The notes under the pieces were generated by a model, which saw only the letters and a program-made list of their open reading frames with translations, was not told the DNA's origin and did not search any database. This document shows, piece after piece, positions 7,600 to 17,204 of a DNA stretch of 64,000 bases. A program made the translations under genes and the position numbers. The stretch comes from Acinetobacter sp. B51(2017) (GTDB lineage: Bacteria; Pseudomonadota; Gammaproteobacteria; Pseudomonadales; Moraxellaceae). The DNA lies in assembly GCF_003711395.1 (NCBI RefSeq), contig NZ_PJRJ01000011.1, positions 27,021 to 91,020 of the forward strand, read 5' to 3'. The first letter of the stretch is position 1; each line of letters begins with the position of its first letter.

Positions 7600-7869
7600 T
7601 TAATCTGCCTCGTAAAATTTTGCTGCAAATAGTGCTTGAATCTCAGATAAAGCTTTTTCTTCATCTGCACCTTCAACCACTAAGCGTAAAGTTGTGCCCT
7701 TGCCCGCACCAAGCATCAGCAAAGACATAATATTTTTTGCATCTACTAATTTATCACCTTTGCCAATTTGAATGGACGAACGAAATTTGGTGGTGACTTC
7801 AATCAGCTTACCAGATGCACGCGCATGTAAACCTAGTTTATTAATTACGTCAACAGTTGTGTCGATCAT
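7600..7869 (-). CDS. npr: HPr-like phosphocarrier protein (NPr)
   Basis: This 89-residue HPr-family protein carries the phosphorylated histidine in GLHAR near residue 16. At the position of the Ser-46 regulatory site of Gram-positive HPr it has Asn ([10 protein letters not shown]), so HPr-kinase control is unlikely. Location next to rapZ suggests the nitrogen-type PTS branch. The start is the ATG that overlaps the rapZ stop (ATGA), implying translational coupling; longer N-terminal versions only read the end of rapZ in another frame. Confidence 0.9.
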   Translation of the reverse strand: MIDTTVDVINKLGLHARASGKLIEVTTKFRSSIQIGKGDKLVDAKNIMSLLMLGAGKGTTLRLVVEGADEEKALSEIQALFAAKFYEAD

Positions 7870-8717
7870 GACCAGTGCTTCATTTCTCGGTGGAGGACTT
7901 GAATAGACCATTTTGCCTCAAGGGCTTGTCTGAGTCTATCCACGATATATACAGAACGATGCTGACCACCGGTACAACCAATAGAAACGGTCATATAGTG
8001 ACGATGCCCTTCGGCAAAGGTTGGCAGCCATTTTTCTAAAAAGTGATGAATATCGTTAAACATCTCATGCACTTGATCACTTTGCGCTAAAAAATCCTGA
8101 ACAGGTTGATCAAGGCCTGAATATTGACGTAGTTCTAAATCCCAATGTGGATTGGGTAAGTGGCGTACATCAAAGACGTAATCGGCATCGAGTGGAATAC
8201 CGTGTTTATATCCAAAGGATTGTAAAATTAAAATTAAGCGTTCATTTTGCCCAAGTTTAGACAACAACACATGCTTTAAATCATGCACACTTTTATCTGT
8301 GGTATCAATACTGACTGTAGCACGCATTTGGATGGGCAACAGTAGATTTTTTTCTTCTTGAATACACAGACTTAAACTTTGAAAACGGTTAGATAATGGA
8401 TGTGGTCGGCGTGAGGCACTAAAACGGGCAAACAGTTCTTTATCTTGGGTGGTTAAAAAAATCACTTCCACTTCGCCATGTTGTTGTAACAAAGCAAAGA
8501 CGTCATCAAATTCTTCTAAGTCCGCACGGGTGCTGCGTACATCCACCCCTAATGCCAACAGTTCTAGATTATTTTCATAATCGAGTTTCGCCACAATTTC
8601 AGGGAGCAATGCCAAGGGCAAATTATCAATACAGTAGTAGCCCAAATCTTCTAAAACCTGTAAGGCCGATGATTTTCCTGAGCCTGATTGTCCTGTAACG
8701 ATTAAGATCCGCTTCAT
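7866..8717 (-). CDS. rapZ: RNase adapter / nucleotide-binding protein RapZ
   Basis: The 283-residue protein begins with a P-loop ([11 protein letters not shown] at about residues 9-19) followed by GYYCIDNLP. Its C-terminal domain contains [18 protein letters not shown], both diagnostic of RapZ. In E. coli RapZ binds sRNAs and guides RNase E to the GlmZ sRNA in glucosamine-6-phosphate control. The sRNA circuit is not known to be conserved in this lineage, so only the family assignment is firm. It heads the rapZ-npr-darP unit. Confidence 0.95.
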   Translation of the reverse strand: MKRILIVTGQSGSGKSSALQVLEDLGYYCIDNLPLALLPEIVAKLDYENNLELLALGVDVRSTRADLEEFDDVFALLQQHGEVEVIFLTTQDKELFARFSASRRPHPLSNRFQSLSLCIQEEKNLLLPIQMRATVSIDTTDKSVHDLKHVLLSKLGQNERLILILQSFGYKHGIPLDADYVFDVRHLPNPHWDLELRQYSGLDQPVQDFLAQSDQVHEMFNDIHHFLEKWLPTFAEGHRHYMTVSIGCTGGQHRSVYIVDRLRQALEAKWSIQVLHREMKHWS

Positions 8718-8738
8718 GGCAATGCTTCCTGTAAAACG

Positions 8739-9584
8739 CTAAGCGTTATATTTAACCTGTAAATTATCGATTAAGCGGGTTTCACCTAATTTTGCCGCAA
8801 CAAATAACACCACGTCTTGATCAAATTGTTCGATTTTGTGAAGTTGTGGGCTACGTGCTTCGACATAATCCACCACAAAACCCGCATCAGTTAAGGTTTG
8901 CGCTAAATTTGCTAATACTTGTGCCAAGGCTGTACCCGCCTGTAAGTCAGCTGCGGCTGTTTTCAGGCTTTGGTAAATCGTGGGAGCAAGCGCACGATGT
9001 TCTGGGCTTAAATAACCATTACGTGAGCTTAAAGCTAAACCATCTTCAGCACGGGCAATCGGCACGCCAATCACTTCAAGTGGAATATTAAGATCACGTA
9101 CAAACTGACGAATCACGGCCAATTGTTGGTAATCTTTTTCACCAAAGAAAGCATAAGTCGGCTGTACCATATTAAACAGTTTCGTCACCACAACCGCGAC
9201 ACCATCAAAATGCCCTGGACGTTGCAGGCCACATAAGTCCTCGGTGATACCACTGACAGAAATATTGGTCAAACGTGGCTGAGTGCCATACATTTGTTCA
9301 ACGGTTGGTGCAAAGACAATATCACAGCCCACTTCAGCCAATAAACGCTGATCTTGCTCTAGCGTACGTGGGTAGCTGTCGAAATCTTCGTCCGGCCCAA
9401 ATTGAATAGGATTGACAAAGATACTGACCACCACCACATCACATAGTTTTTTTGCTTCACGCACCAGATTTAAATGACCTTCGTGCAGATTCCCCATTGT
9501 GGGTACAAAGCCAATCATTTTGCGTGCTGCACGAGCTGGGCTTAAAGATGCGCTTAAGCCTTGAATTGTGGTTTCTGTTTTCAT
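8739..9584 (-). CDS. panC: Pantothenate synthetase
   Basis: The enzyme condenses pantoate and beta-alanine with ATP to make pantothenate for coenzyme A. The 281-residue sequence has the nucleotidyltransferase HIGH-type motif [13 protein letters not shown] near residues 26-38, [15 protein letters not shown], the [12 protein letters not shown] motif, and the KMSKS-like [10 protein letters not shown] loop. It follows panB after 3 nt, forming the usual panBC pair. The N terminus is a few residues divergent ([15 protein letters not shown] in place of a strongly conserved start) but alignment is clear. Confidence 0.98.
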   Translation of the reverse strand: MKTETTIQGLSASLSPARAARKMIGFVPTMGNLHEGHLNLVREAKKLCDVVVVSIFVNPIQFGPDEDFDSYPRTLEQDQRLLAEVGCDIVFAPTVEQMYGTQPRLTNISVSGITEDLCGLQRPGHFDGVAVVVTKLFNMVQPTYAFFGEKDYQQLAVIRQFVRDLNIPLEVIGVPIARAEDGLALSSRNGYLSPEHRALAPTIYQSLKTAAADLQAGTALAQVLANLAQTLTDAGFVVDYVEARSPQLHKIEQFDQDVVLFVAAKLGETRLIDNLQVKYNA

Positions 9585-9587
9585 TGT

Positions 9588-10397
9588 TTACAGTTCTACC
9601 TGAAAGGTTTGCTCTTTCGCTGGGAAAGATCCATCTAATACTGCGGCATGATAGGCTTTAAAAGCATCTAAAATGGCAGTTTCCCCTGCTTGTTCTTTCA
9701 TAAAGTTACGTACAAATTTTGCTACGCGACCAAATGTTAAACCAAGCATGTCTTGTACAACCAAGACTTGCCCATCTGTGGCATTACCCGCACCAATCCC
9801 AATGACTGGCGTATTTGGGAATAGTTCGGTAATTTCTTGACCTAATTGCGCAGGCACGCATTCGAGTAATAATACCGCTGCACCCGCTGCAACTACCGCT
9901 TTACAATCGGCAATCAATTGGTCTGCTGCTTCACGGGTACGCGCTTGCAGTTTATAACCACCTAGTACATGCACCGATTGCGGCGTTAAACCTAAATGTA
10001 CACATACTGGAATACCATTACGGGTCAGTACTTCCACAGTTTCAGCCAACCACGCGCCACCTTCCATTTTGACCATTTGCGCACCCGCTTGCATCACGGT
10101 ACGTGAGTTTTGCAAAGCATCATTTAAGGTGGCATAACTCATAAATGGTAAGTCAGTCATAATAAAAGAATGCGTATTACCACGGCGCACCGCTGCAGTA
10201 TGATAGGCCATATCTTCTACGGTCACAGGTAAGGTCGAATCACGCCCTTGAATTGACATGCCTAATGAATCGCCAATCAAAATACTATCAATTTTGGCAA
10301 TTTCCATGGCCTTGGCCATGCTGGCGTCATAACAAGTAAGACATGAAAATTTACGTGCTTCAGCTTTAAACTTACGCAAATCGCTTAGACTGATCAT
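9588..10397 (-). CDS. panB: 3-methyl-2-oxobutanoate hydroxymethyltransferase
   Basis: PanB adds a hydroxymethyl group from methylene-tetrahydrofolate to ketoisovalerate, the first committed step to pantoate. The 269-residue sequence shows the Mg-binding IGDSLGMSIQGRDSTLPVTVEDM and the phosphate-proximal GAQMVKMEGG, VCVHLGLTPQS and IGIGAGNATDGQVLV motifs. It is directly upstream of panC. Its substrate comes from the valine pathway (ilv genes also lie in this window). A short inverted repeat, GGAAGT/ACTTCC at 10414-10432, lies between folK and panB without a T-run, so readthrough from folK is likely. Confidence 0.98.
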   Translation of the reverse strand: MISLSDLRKFKAEARKFSCLTCYDASMAKAMEIAKIDSILIGDSLGMSIQGRDSTLPVTVEDMAYHTAAVRRGNTHSFIMTDLPFMSYATLNDALQNSRTVMQAGAQMVKMEGGAWLAETVEVLTRNGIPVCVHLGLTPQSVHVLGGYKLQARTREAADQLIADCKAVVAAGAAVLLLECVPAQLGQEITELFPNTPVIGIGAGNATDGQVLVVQDMLGLTFGRVAKFVRNFMKEQAGETAILDAFKAYHAAVLDGSFPAKEQTFQVEL

Positions 10398-10443
10398 GTA
10401 GCTATTCCTCTATGGAAGTAAAAAGGACTTCCCTCAAAAAATC

Positions 10444-10929
10444 TTAAAATTGTACCCAGTTTCGTTCTGCACATACCGTTAAGTTGGCATTTTTCACTTG
10501 ACTTAAGTCTTTTAGTGTTTGACCTTGAACTTGTAAAAATGGGTCAATATCTAACAGCGGCAATAAAACAAATTCACGTTCTAGCACACCCACATGTGGC
10601 ACAGTTAAACGCGCGTTTTGAATCTGCTCATCACCATAAAGTAACAAGTCCAGATCTAAAGTCCGCTCACCCCAATGGCGTAAACGTACCCGACCCGCTT
10701 CTTGTTCAAAGCGTTGTAATTGATCTAATAAATCTAAAGGCGCAAGATCTGTCATCAGTTGCACCACTGCATTTAGGTAATCAGGTTGATCTTGCGGCCC
10801 CATCGGTGGGCTTTGGTATAACTTTGAGGTTTTCACCTCACCTAAAGTAGCCAGTTTTACCACCGCCTCAGCTAAAATCTCGCGTGAGTCGCCTAAGTTA
10901 CTGCCTAAGCCAATATAAGTTACCGTCAT
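10444..10929 (-). CDS. folK: Hydroxymethyldihydropterin pyrophosphokinase
   Basis: FolK transfers pyrophosphate from ATP to 6-hydroxymethyl-7,8-dihydropterin in folate synthesis. The 161-residue protein begins TYIGLGSNLGDSREIL and carries the signature RHWGERTLDLDLLLYGD near residues 85-101, plus TVPHVGVLEREFVLLPL. Its ATG overlaps the pcnB stop codon (ATGA), so it is translationally coupled to pcnB, an arrangement common in gammaproteobacteria. Confidence 0.97.
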   Translation of the reverse strand: MTVTYIGLGSNLGDSREILAEAVVKLATLGEVKTSKLYQSPPMGPQDQPDYLNAVVQLMTDLAPLDLLDQLQRFEQEAGRVRLRHWGERTLDLDLLLYGDEQIQNARLTVPHVGVLEREFVLLPLLDIDPFLQVQGQTLKDLSQVKNANLTVCAERNWVQF

Positions 10930-12386
10930 TGCGTTGGTCCAAAAATCACTTGGCTTAAATCGCGTTGCACACGTTTACGCTTTAAGATTGGATGATCAGA
11001 GCCAATACTACCGTCCGTTGAGCCAGAAGCCACAGAGCGCTCCACTTTGGCTTGTACTTCTTGTTTGGCTTTACGCTGGCGACGACTGCGCGACTCTGGT
11101 TCTTGTACCAAAGGTTCAAGTTCTTGAGTATGTACCTTAGTGAGTACCACTTCATCAGTTTTGCTACGACGATTCTTGGCACGTTGGCGGTTATATTGAC
11201 TAATGGCACGTTCTTTTTGGTCGCCACTCATCAACTGATAAGCATCCCACCATTCACCCATACCTTGCGTGGTCGGATCACCTGATTTTTCACGCAATAA
11301 CAAGAAGTCAAAACCAGCACGGAAACGTGCATGACCCGACAAAGCCTCAATTTGCTGTGGCTTTGGACTGAGTAATCGGGTTTGCATTTCCCACACTTCA
11401 CGAATAAAAGTTTCTGCAAAACGCGGAATAATGGTACGCGTACTTTGACGTTTTAACACATCCAGACCCGCTTGAGCACGCGCCTCAGCCGCCACAACAC
11501 CTTTATGTAAATAAAAATGACAGCGCTCTTGGAATTGCTCCCACAATAGCACTGCATAGAAAAATGCAGGGTTAATGGTTTTACCAATTGAAATACGTTG
11601 ATCGGTATTTTTTGCGGCACGCTCCACAAATGGCGTAACATGCGGCTTAATATCGGCAAAGAGTTGTTGCCAAATACCAAACTCAATTAACATTGGCATC
11701 ACGCGATTGAGATGCCCCATGGTAAACAGCTTTTGGGATTCATCATATAAGCGATGTGGTGATACATCACGTAATAATTGCGTTAATTGTGGCGTAAATA
11801 CATCTAAAATTTCTGGTGCAATATTAAAGTTTAATTTGGCTGCAAAGCGTAAAGTACGCAGCATACGCACAGGATCTTCTTCAAAACGCGTTTGCGGATC
11901 ACCAAGTAGACGTAATGTTTTATGTTTAATATCGTCCACCGCGTTGCAAAAGTCTAAGACAATGCCTTTACGTGGTTGGTAATACATCGCATTAATTGAG
12001 AAGTCACGGCGCGCAAAATCTTGCTCAATCGTACCCCAATTGTTATCGCGTAAAATCATGCCTTGAGCAGATGTCACTGCTTTTTTGGGTGGCGCACGGA
12101 AAGTCGCCACTTCCACCAGTTCACGACCAGAATAAACATGTGCCAACTCAAAACGACGACCGATAATTCGACAACGACGACCGAAGACTTCTTTGACTTG
12201 GCTTGGGGTTGCGTTAGTGACAGCGTCAAAATCCTTTGGATTAAGACCAAGCATTAAGTCACGAACACCACCGCCCACAATATAGGCCTCATAACCCGCT
12301 TTGGTTAAAGCATCGATGACATCTAAAATATAAGAAGGTAATTGTGCGGTAGATAAACCGCATTTTGACGCGCGCAAGGTTTGCAA
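10926..12386 (-). CDS. pcnB: Poly(A) polymerase I
   Basis: PcnB adds 3' poly(A) tails that target RNAs for decay. The 486-residue protein contains the nucleotidyltransferase motif YIVGGGVRDLMLGLNPKDFDAVTNATP near residues 35-61, the RRFELAHV strand, ARRDFSINAMYY, the RFEEDPVRMLRTLRFAAKL helix, and a long Arg/Lys-rich C-terminal tail. The start appears to be TTG, with AGGAGA about 10 nt upstream; no in-frame ATG is available nearby. PcnB genes are known for unusual start codons that keep expression low, consistent with this. Confidence 0.96.
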   Translation of the reverse strand: MQTLRASKCGLSTAQLPSYILDVIDALTKAGYEAYIVGGGVRDLMLGLNPKDFDAVTNATPSQVKEVFGRRCRIIGRRFELAHVYSGRELVEVATFRAPPKKAVTSAQGMILRDNNWGTIEQDFARRDFSINAMYYQPRKGIVLDFCNAVDDIKHKTLRLLGDPQTRFEEDPVRMLRTLRFAAKLNFNIAPEILDVFTPQLTQLLRDVSPHRLYDESQKLFTMGHLNRVMPMLIEFGIWQQLFADIKPHVTPFVERAAKNTDQRISIGKTINPAFFYAVLLWEQFQERCHFYLHKGVVAAEARAQAGLDVLKRQSTRTIIPRFAETFIREVWEMQTRLLSPKPQQIEALSGHARFRAGFDFLLLREKSGDPTTQGMGEWWDAYQLMSGDQKERAISQYNRQRAKNRRSKTDEVVLTKVHTQELEPLVQEPESRSRRQRKAKQEVQAKVERSVASGSTDGSIGSDHPILKRKRVQRDLSQVIFGPTQ

Positions 12387-12524
12387 AAGACGCTGTCTCC
12401 TACGTCTGAACGTAATGTATTAAGATGTCGCTAATCATATCGCTTACACCTAAAAAGGGCAATTTGATAATCAACTAGAAATTATCGAGCAGGCCCAGAA
12501 TCAGTAGTTTTTTTGCAAATTCTA

Positions 12525-12911
12525 TTATAAAGCTAGGCGTGCCCGATTTTTCTCCAATAATTTTGGCCCGATGCCTTTGACATTTTGTAAGTCATTGACT
12601 GCTTTAAACGGGCCATGTTGCTCGCGATATTGAATAATGGCTTCGGCTTTTTTCTGCCCCACACCAGAGAGTTGCTGCAACTCAGTTAAAGACGCGCGAT
12701 TAATATTGACTTTAGCGCCCTGTGCAGCCGCGCTTACACTTGGTTTAGAGAGGTAATAATTGGGGTCTTGACCCGCTTTTTGCGCTTTTAAACGTGCATC
12801 AATGGCCTTTTGCTGCGCTTGCCATTTGGCATAGTCATGATCAAATTTAGGATTGGCATGTACAAGCGTTGCAGTAAATAAACACATCAGTATCCAAATG
12901 ATTCGCATCAT
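12525..12911 (-). CDS. ComEA-like helix-hairpin-helix protein
   Basis: The protein has a signal peptide (IIWILMCLFTATLVHA), a Gln/Lys-rich spacer, and a C-terminal double helix-hairpin-helix domain of ~60 residues with INRASLTELQQLSGVGQKKAEAII and VKGIGPKLLEKNRARL. Secreted HhH proteins of this type bind incoming DNA during natural transformation, a trait of Acinetobacter. The pairing with a type IV pilus gene (pilF) further along is consistent but not diagnostic. Two consecutive ATGs lie directly after the mazG stop; either may be used. Confidence 0.85.
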   Translation of the reverse strand: MMRIIWILMCLFTATLVHANPKFDHDYAKWQAQQKAIDARLKAQKAGQDPNYYLSKPSVSAAAQGAKVNINRASLTELQQLSGVGQKKAEAIIQYREQHGPFKAVNDLQNVKGIGPKLLEKNRARLAL

Positions 12912-13670
12912 TTATCTCCTTTGCTTCGCGGCCTCCCATAATTGATCCATTTCTTCTAAGCTCATACTTTCGACCTGTTTGCCTTGTAACGCGGCTTGTT
13001 GCTCAATATAGGCAAAACGTGTACGGAATTTATGGATAGTACCGAGTAATGCAGTTTCACTAGATACCCCTAGTTTACGCCCAACATTCACCAGTGAGAA
13101 TAAACAGTCACCCAACTCGTCTTGAATTTCATCGGAATTTTGATTGAGCATGGCTTGCTTGAGTTCGCCCAATTCTTCTTCCAATTTGCCGTAAGCATCT
13201 TGCACATTGGCAAAATCAAAACCAATTTTTGCAGCATTTTTTTGTATGGCTTGTGCTTGTTGTAAACTTGGGCCAGGTTTAATTTCATCTAGACGCGTTT
13301 GTGGCTTGCCTTGTTTTTCTTTGGCTTTAATTTGATGCCACAACTCAGAGACTTGCGCAGGGCTCATCTGCTTAAATTTTTCTGTCTCAAAAACATGCGG
13401 ATGACGACGAATGAGCTTTTGGCTAATCGCATTTACTACATCATTAAAATCAAAGGCGCCCTGCTCACTGTACATTTGCGCTTGAAATACCACCTGCAAC
13501 AATAAATCGCCCAATTCATCGCGGATATCATCGACTTGACCACCACGCACAGCGTCTTCGACCTCATAGGCTTCTTCAATGGCGTAACGGGTCAGGCTAA
13601 GCGGCGTTTGCTCACGATCCCACGGACATTTTTCGCGTAGTTCACGCATAATCTCTAACAGTTGTTGCAT
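12912..13670 (-). CDS. mazG: Nucleoside triphosphate pyrophosphohydrolase MazG
   Basis: MazG hydrolyses (d)NTPs to NMPs and pyrophosphate. The 252-residue protein from the ATG before QQLLEIMRELREKCPWDREQT has two MazG domains. The first shows EEAYEVEDAV and DELGDLLLQVVF; the second shows EEELGELKQAM and DELGDCLFSLVNVGRKLG, with the acidic residues that bind Mg. A start 17 codons upstream would add a poorly supported hydrophobic stretch and read into the der terminator. Confidence 0.96.
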   Translation of the reverse strand: MQQLLEIMRELREKCPWDREQTPLSLTRYAIEEAYEVEDAVRGGQVDDIRDELGDLLLQVVFQAQMYSEQGAFDFNDVVNAISQKLIRRHPHVFETEKFKQMSPAQVSELWHQIKAKEKQGKPQTRLDEIKPGPSLQQAQAIQKNAAKIGFDFANVQDAYGKLEEELGELKQAMLNQNSDEIQDELGDCLFSLVNVGRKLGVSSETALLGTIHKFRTRFAYIEQQAALQGKQVESMSLEEMDQLWEAAKQRR

Positions 13671-13706
13671 CAAAATGTACTCATGTATTTTGTATTGATT
13701 GTAAAG

Positions 13707-13731
13707 AAAAAACCCAGTCATTTAGACTGGG
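13707..13731 (-). terminator. Terminator after der
   Basis: Read on the minus strand, CCCAGTC-TAAAT-GACTGGG is followed by a T6 run just past the der stop. It separates der from mazG. Confidence 0.88.
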
Positions 13732-13755
13732 CTTAAGCTCAAGCAAAAGAAAAAC

Positions 13756-15165
13756 TTAGCGTTTAAATTTCTTCTCAGCTTTCTTAAATTTCTGTACATA
13801 ACGACGTTTACGCGCAGCAGCACGCTCGTCCATTTGTGATTTACGACCTTCAAATGGGTTTTCTGAGGTTTTAAATTCAATTTTGACTGGCGTACCTTCA
13901 AGCTTATACACTTTACGGAACACGTTTTCTAAATAACGACGGTAATCGGCAGGGGTTTTATCTACCTTGTTACCGTGAATCACAATCGTTGGTGGGTTTT
14001 GACCGCCAATATGCGCATAACGCATTTTAATACGACGCCCTTGTACCATACCCGGTGGGTGAGCTTCTGTCGCGTCTTGCAAAATCTGGGTGATTTTTGC
14101 AGGAGATACTTTAAGACGTGATGACTCGTAAGCACGGTGGATAGAAGGATAAAGCTCACCTACGCCTGTACCATGCAAGGCAGAGATTAAGTGAATTTTT
14201 GCCCATGGAATGAAGTCAAAGCGACGTTCTACATCCAATTTACATTGCTTACGATCATACTCAGACATATTGTCCCATTTATTGATCGCAATCACCATGG
14301 CACGACCTGCTTCTAAAGCATAGCCGATTAAGTGTAAATCTTGCTCTACAATACCTTCACGGGCATCGACAACAACTACAACCACATTGGCATCTTTCAT
14401 GGCTTGTAAAGTTTTCACAATCGAGAATTTCTCGATCATTTCATCCACTTTACCTTTACGACGTACACCTGCGGTGTCGATTAGCGTGTATTTACGCCCT
14501 TCGCGCTCAAATGGAATGTAAATCGAGTCACGGGTTGTACCCGGTTGGTCAAAGGCAACCACACGCTCTTCGCCTAATAGACGGTTAACGAGTGTTGATT
14601 TACCTACGTTTGGACGACCAATAATGGCTAAACGTAAGCCCGTGTCTTCATCACGTTGCTCAGATAAATCATCTTCAGGCACATCTTGCAATACATCTTC
14701 AAGCATTTGCTGTACGCCACGACCATGACTCGCAGCAACCTGAAGTGGCTCACCCATACCCAGCTTAAAGAATTCAACTAAAGCAGCTTCAGCATGTACC
14801 CCATCTACTTTGTTGGCAACAAGATAAACTTTTTTACCTAATGTGCGTAATTCACGGGCAATTTGCTCATCAGATGCGAGTAAACCTGCACGCGCATCCA
14901 CCACAAAAATGATGATGTCTGCTTCGTTAATAGCAGTTTTTGATTGCTCTGCCATGTATGAGTCAATACCACCTTCACTTTCACCAATACCACCAGTATC
15001 GACAACGATGAAAGATTTATTTTGGTAAGTGGCATCACCATATTTACGGTCACGTGTCAGACCTGCGAAGTCTGCCACCAATGCGTCACGGCTCTTGGTA
15101 ATCTGGTTGAACAGCGTTGATTTTCCGACGTTCGGACGACCAATGAGCGCAATTACGGGTTTCAT
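13756..15165 (-). CDS. der: Ribosome biogenesis GTPase Der (EngA)
   Basis: Der has two tandem GTPase domains and acts in 50S assembly. The first G1 motif is [13 protein letters not shown] at about residues 8-20 with DTGG and NKVD following. The second is [13 protein letters not shown] near residues 184-196 with DTAG and NKWD. The C-terminal KH-like domain ends in a basic tail. At 469 residues it is full length. It sits downstream of bamB, a widely conserved arrangement. Confidence 0.99.
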   Translation of the reverse strand: MKPVIALIGRPNVGKSTLFNQITKSRDALVADFAGLTRDRKYGDATYQNKSFIVVDTGGIGESEGGIDSYMAEQSKTAINEADIIIFVVDARAGLLASDEQIARELRTLGKKVYLVANKVDGVHAEAALVEFFKLGMGEPLQVAASHGRGVQQMLEDVLQDVPEDDLSEQRDEDTGLRLAIIGRPNVGKSTLVNRLLGEERVVAFDQPGTTRDSIYIPFEREGRKYTLIDTAGVRRKGKVDEMIEKFSIVKTLQAMKDANVVVVVVDAREGIVEQDLHLIGYALEAGRAMVIAINKWDNMSEYDRKQCKLDVERRFDFIPWAKIHLISALHGTGVGELYPSIHRAYESSRLKVSPAKITQILQDATEAHPPGMVQGRRIKMRYAHIGGQNPPTIVIHGNKVDKTPADYRRYLENVFRKVYKLEGTPVKIEFKTSENPFEGRKSQMDERAAARKRRYVQKFKKAEKKFKR

Positions 15166-15245
15166 AGATTAACCTTATAGTTAAGATCAGCCAGTACAAG
15201 TGGCCTGAACATCAGAAACAATGGGAAGAAAAATGAGTCAAAGAC

Positions 15246-15285
15246 TAAATAAAACACGGGGGCATTGCTAAGTATGTCCCCGTGT
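15246..15285 (-). terminator. Hairpin after bamB, probable terminator
   Basis: ACACGGGG and CCCCGTGT form an 8-bp stem with a 16-nt loop, followed on the minus strand by TTTATTT. The large loop and broken T-run suggest partial termination before der. Confidence 0.6.
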
Positions 15286-15328
15286 AAAAAATACGATTGT
15301 GCTTAGTTTACCACAAGCGTGTAAAAAA

Positions 15329-16477
15329 TTAACGATTCTGCCAAATGCTATATGTGCCCTTTTGACTAGAAACATATAACTGCTGGTCAATGCTACGTAA
15401 TGAACGTACTTCGCCTGCGGTTTTAGCACGTCCAACTAAGTGACCAGTGTTTGGATCAATTAGATGCAAAACACCATCTAAATCGCCAACTACAAGCTGG
15501 TTGCCTAAGATAGCAGGGTTACTTAACTTGCGATGCAGTAATTGTTCATTCTGCCAAAGCTGCTGACCCGTTGTGATGTCATGTGCGCTGATTTTACCTG
15601 TGCTTTGTGTCACAAAAACTTTGTTATCAAATATAACAGGGCTACGTAAGCTTGAAGCGTCTTCACTCCAAATGACTTGTTGTGAAGCCAAATCTAAAGC
15701 AGTCAGCTGACCTTGATAGCTGGTGCTAATCAAATAGCGACCTGCAACAACAGGTTCACCATCAATATCATTTAAACGCTGAATATCAGAACGACCATCG
15801 TTAATGGATACACGGCGCTGTAGGTGTGGAATACCTGTTACAGTATCAATCACATACACATAACTATTTGCCCAAGCCACCAACACGGTACGCGGATCTA
15901 CCGCAACAGGTGCAGCTGTACCACGCATACTAAAGTCAATTTTTGGTAAGTTATAGGTCCACACTTGCTGACCCGTTGCAATATCGTGTGCAAATACAGT
16001 GCCATCATTGGCAAGTGTAATGACACGACCCGCTTGAATTAAAGACGGTGCTAAGACTGCTCCAGTCAACTGGCTATGCCATTTTTTACTACCTGTAGCT
16101 TGATCAAGGGCAAACAGTTGACCTTTTTTATTGGCAACAACCACAATGCCTTCGCCTGCAACAGCACCTGCACTAATGCCCGCTTTAGACACTTGAGTTT
16201 GCCACAAGCGTTGTTTGCCTTGGTAAGCTGTCACTTCACCTTTTGGATCTGCAGCAAAAACTCGACCCTGATCGACGCCAAGTTGTAAACGTAATGGGTC
16301 AACTTTATGGGTGGCTGCAACACTATAACTTGCAATGGGTGCAATACTTTGTGAAGCAGAAATTTTAGGCAATGGATTAGGTTTTATTTGTTCTACTTTG
16401 ACTGCTTTACTCGAGCAACCTACCAAAGCGAGGCTTAGAACGGTAAAAGCCAAAGGAATTTTATAACTCATTTTCAT
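15329..16477 (-). CDS. bamB: Outer membrane assembly lipoprotein BamB
   Basis: BamB is the beta-propeller lipoprotein of the BAM complex. The 382-residue precursor has a lipoprotein signal peptide with lipobox LVGC near residue 21. Repeated propeller blades with PQQ-like A-x-D-x-x-T-G-x-x-x-W motifs follow (ALDQATGSKKW, AHDIATGQQVW, AHDITTGQQLW, HLIDPNTGHLVG). Its ATG overlaps the stop of the upstream yfgM gene (TAATG), so the two are translationally coupled. Confidence 0.97.
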   Translation of the reverse strand: MKMSYKIPLAFTVLSLALVGCSSKAVKVEQIKPNPLPKISASQSIAPIASYSVAATHKVDPLRLQLGVDQGRVFAADPKGEVTAYQGKQRLWQTQVSKAGISAGAVAGEGIVVVANKKGQLFALDQATGSKKWHSQLTGAVLAPSLIQAGRVITLANDGTVFAHDIATGQQVWTYNLPKIDFSMRGTAAPVAVDPRTVLVAWANSYVYVIDTVTGIPHLQRRVSINDGRSDIQRLNDIDGEPVVAGRYLISTSYQGQLTALDLASQQVIWSEDASSLRSPVIFDNKVFVTQSTGKISAHDITTGQQLWQNEQLLHRKLSNPAILGNQLVVGDLDGVLHLIDPNTGHLVGRAKTAGEVRSLRSIDQQLYVSSQKGTYSIWQNR

Positions 16478-17181
16478 TAAGACTCATCCATTTGTGTCTC
16501 TAAAACTGGGCGTTCGATTTCAGGATCATCTACTAAAACGCCGACGCTTTCGAGTTTAATTTGTAAAATTTGGCGTTCTTGTTTACGTTCTAACAACGCA
16601 TCCCATGCGCTCATATAAGCTTTTTTTGCTTTGGCGATATCATTTTTGGCCACATACACATCCCCCATTGCTTCATCAGCAGTGGCTTTAAAAGCAGGGT
16701 CTGTGACTGCGCTTAAGCTTTTTAAAGCTTCATCGTATTTATTTTGCGCTAACTGACTGTAGGCTAAACGTAATTTTAGCAATTGGATTAAGCCTTGGTC
16801 GTCCACTTTTGAGTGTTCAACTTTTTTTAAGGCTTTTTCAGCTGCAGCATAATTGCCTTGATCATAGGCTAATTTTGCCAGCATAAACTGAGTTTGAATG
16901 GCCTGTGCCGAATCTGGATATTTTTTTACAATTTCATCTGCAGTTTTGGTCAAGCTATTCCACGCATTGGCATCTTTGACATCTAGGCTTGCCGCTTGAT
17001 CCATTAACTGCTGAACCTTGGCAGTTTCCAACTGCGCTGCTGCGAGCTGGTTTTTCTGCCAATAAGTCCAACCGAAATAGGCAATCAGCGCAACCAATAC
17101 CCCAGAAACCACGGCAGAGCCGTATTTCTTAGTATTATCTTTTAAGCTATTGAGTTGTTCATCATCACTTAGTGCGCTCAT
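16477..17181 (-). CDS. yfgM: YfgM-like TPR membrane protein
   Basis: The 234-residue protein has one N-terminal transmembrane helix at about residues 22-40 (SAVVSGVLVALIAYFGWTYW) and a periplasmic tetratricopeptide-like region rich in Ala, Lys and Gln. YfgM of E. coli associates with the SecYEG translocon and PpiD. The position between hisS and bamB is the family's usual one, which supports the assignment despite low-complexity sequence. Confidence 0.9.
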   Translation of the reverse strand: MSALSDDEQLNSLKDNTKKYGSAVVSGVLVALIAYFGWTYWQKNQLAAAQLETAKVQQLMDQAASLDVKDANAWNSLTKTADEIVKKYPDSAQAIQTQFMLAKLAYDQGNYAAAEKALKKVEHSKVDDQGLIQLLKLRLAYSQLAQNKYDEALKSLSAVTDPAFKATADEAMGDVYVAKNDIAKAKKAYMSAWDALLERKQERQILQIKLESVGVLVDDPEIERPVLETQMDES

Positions 17182-17204
17182 GTGATTACCCTTTTCCTTA
17201 TATT

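Noticed and set aside
10414..10432. Terminator between folK and panB
   Set aside because: The GGAAGT/ACTTCC repeat lacks a T-run; it is mentioned only as a weak inverted repeat.
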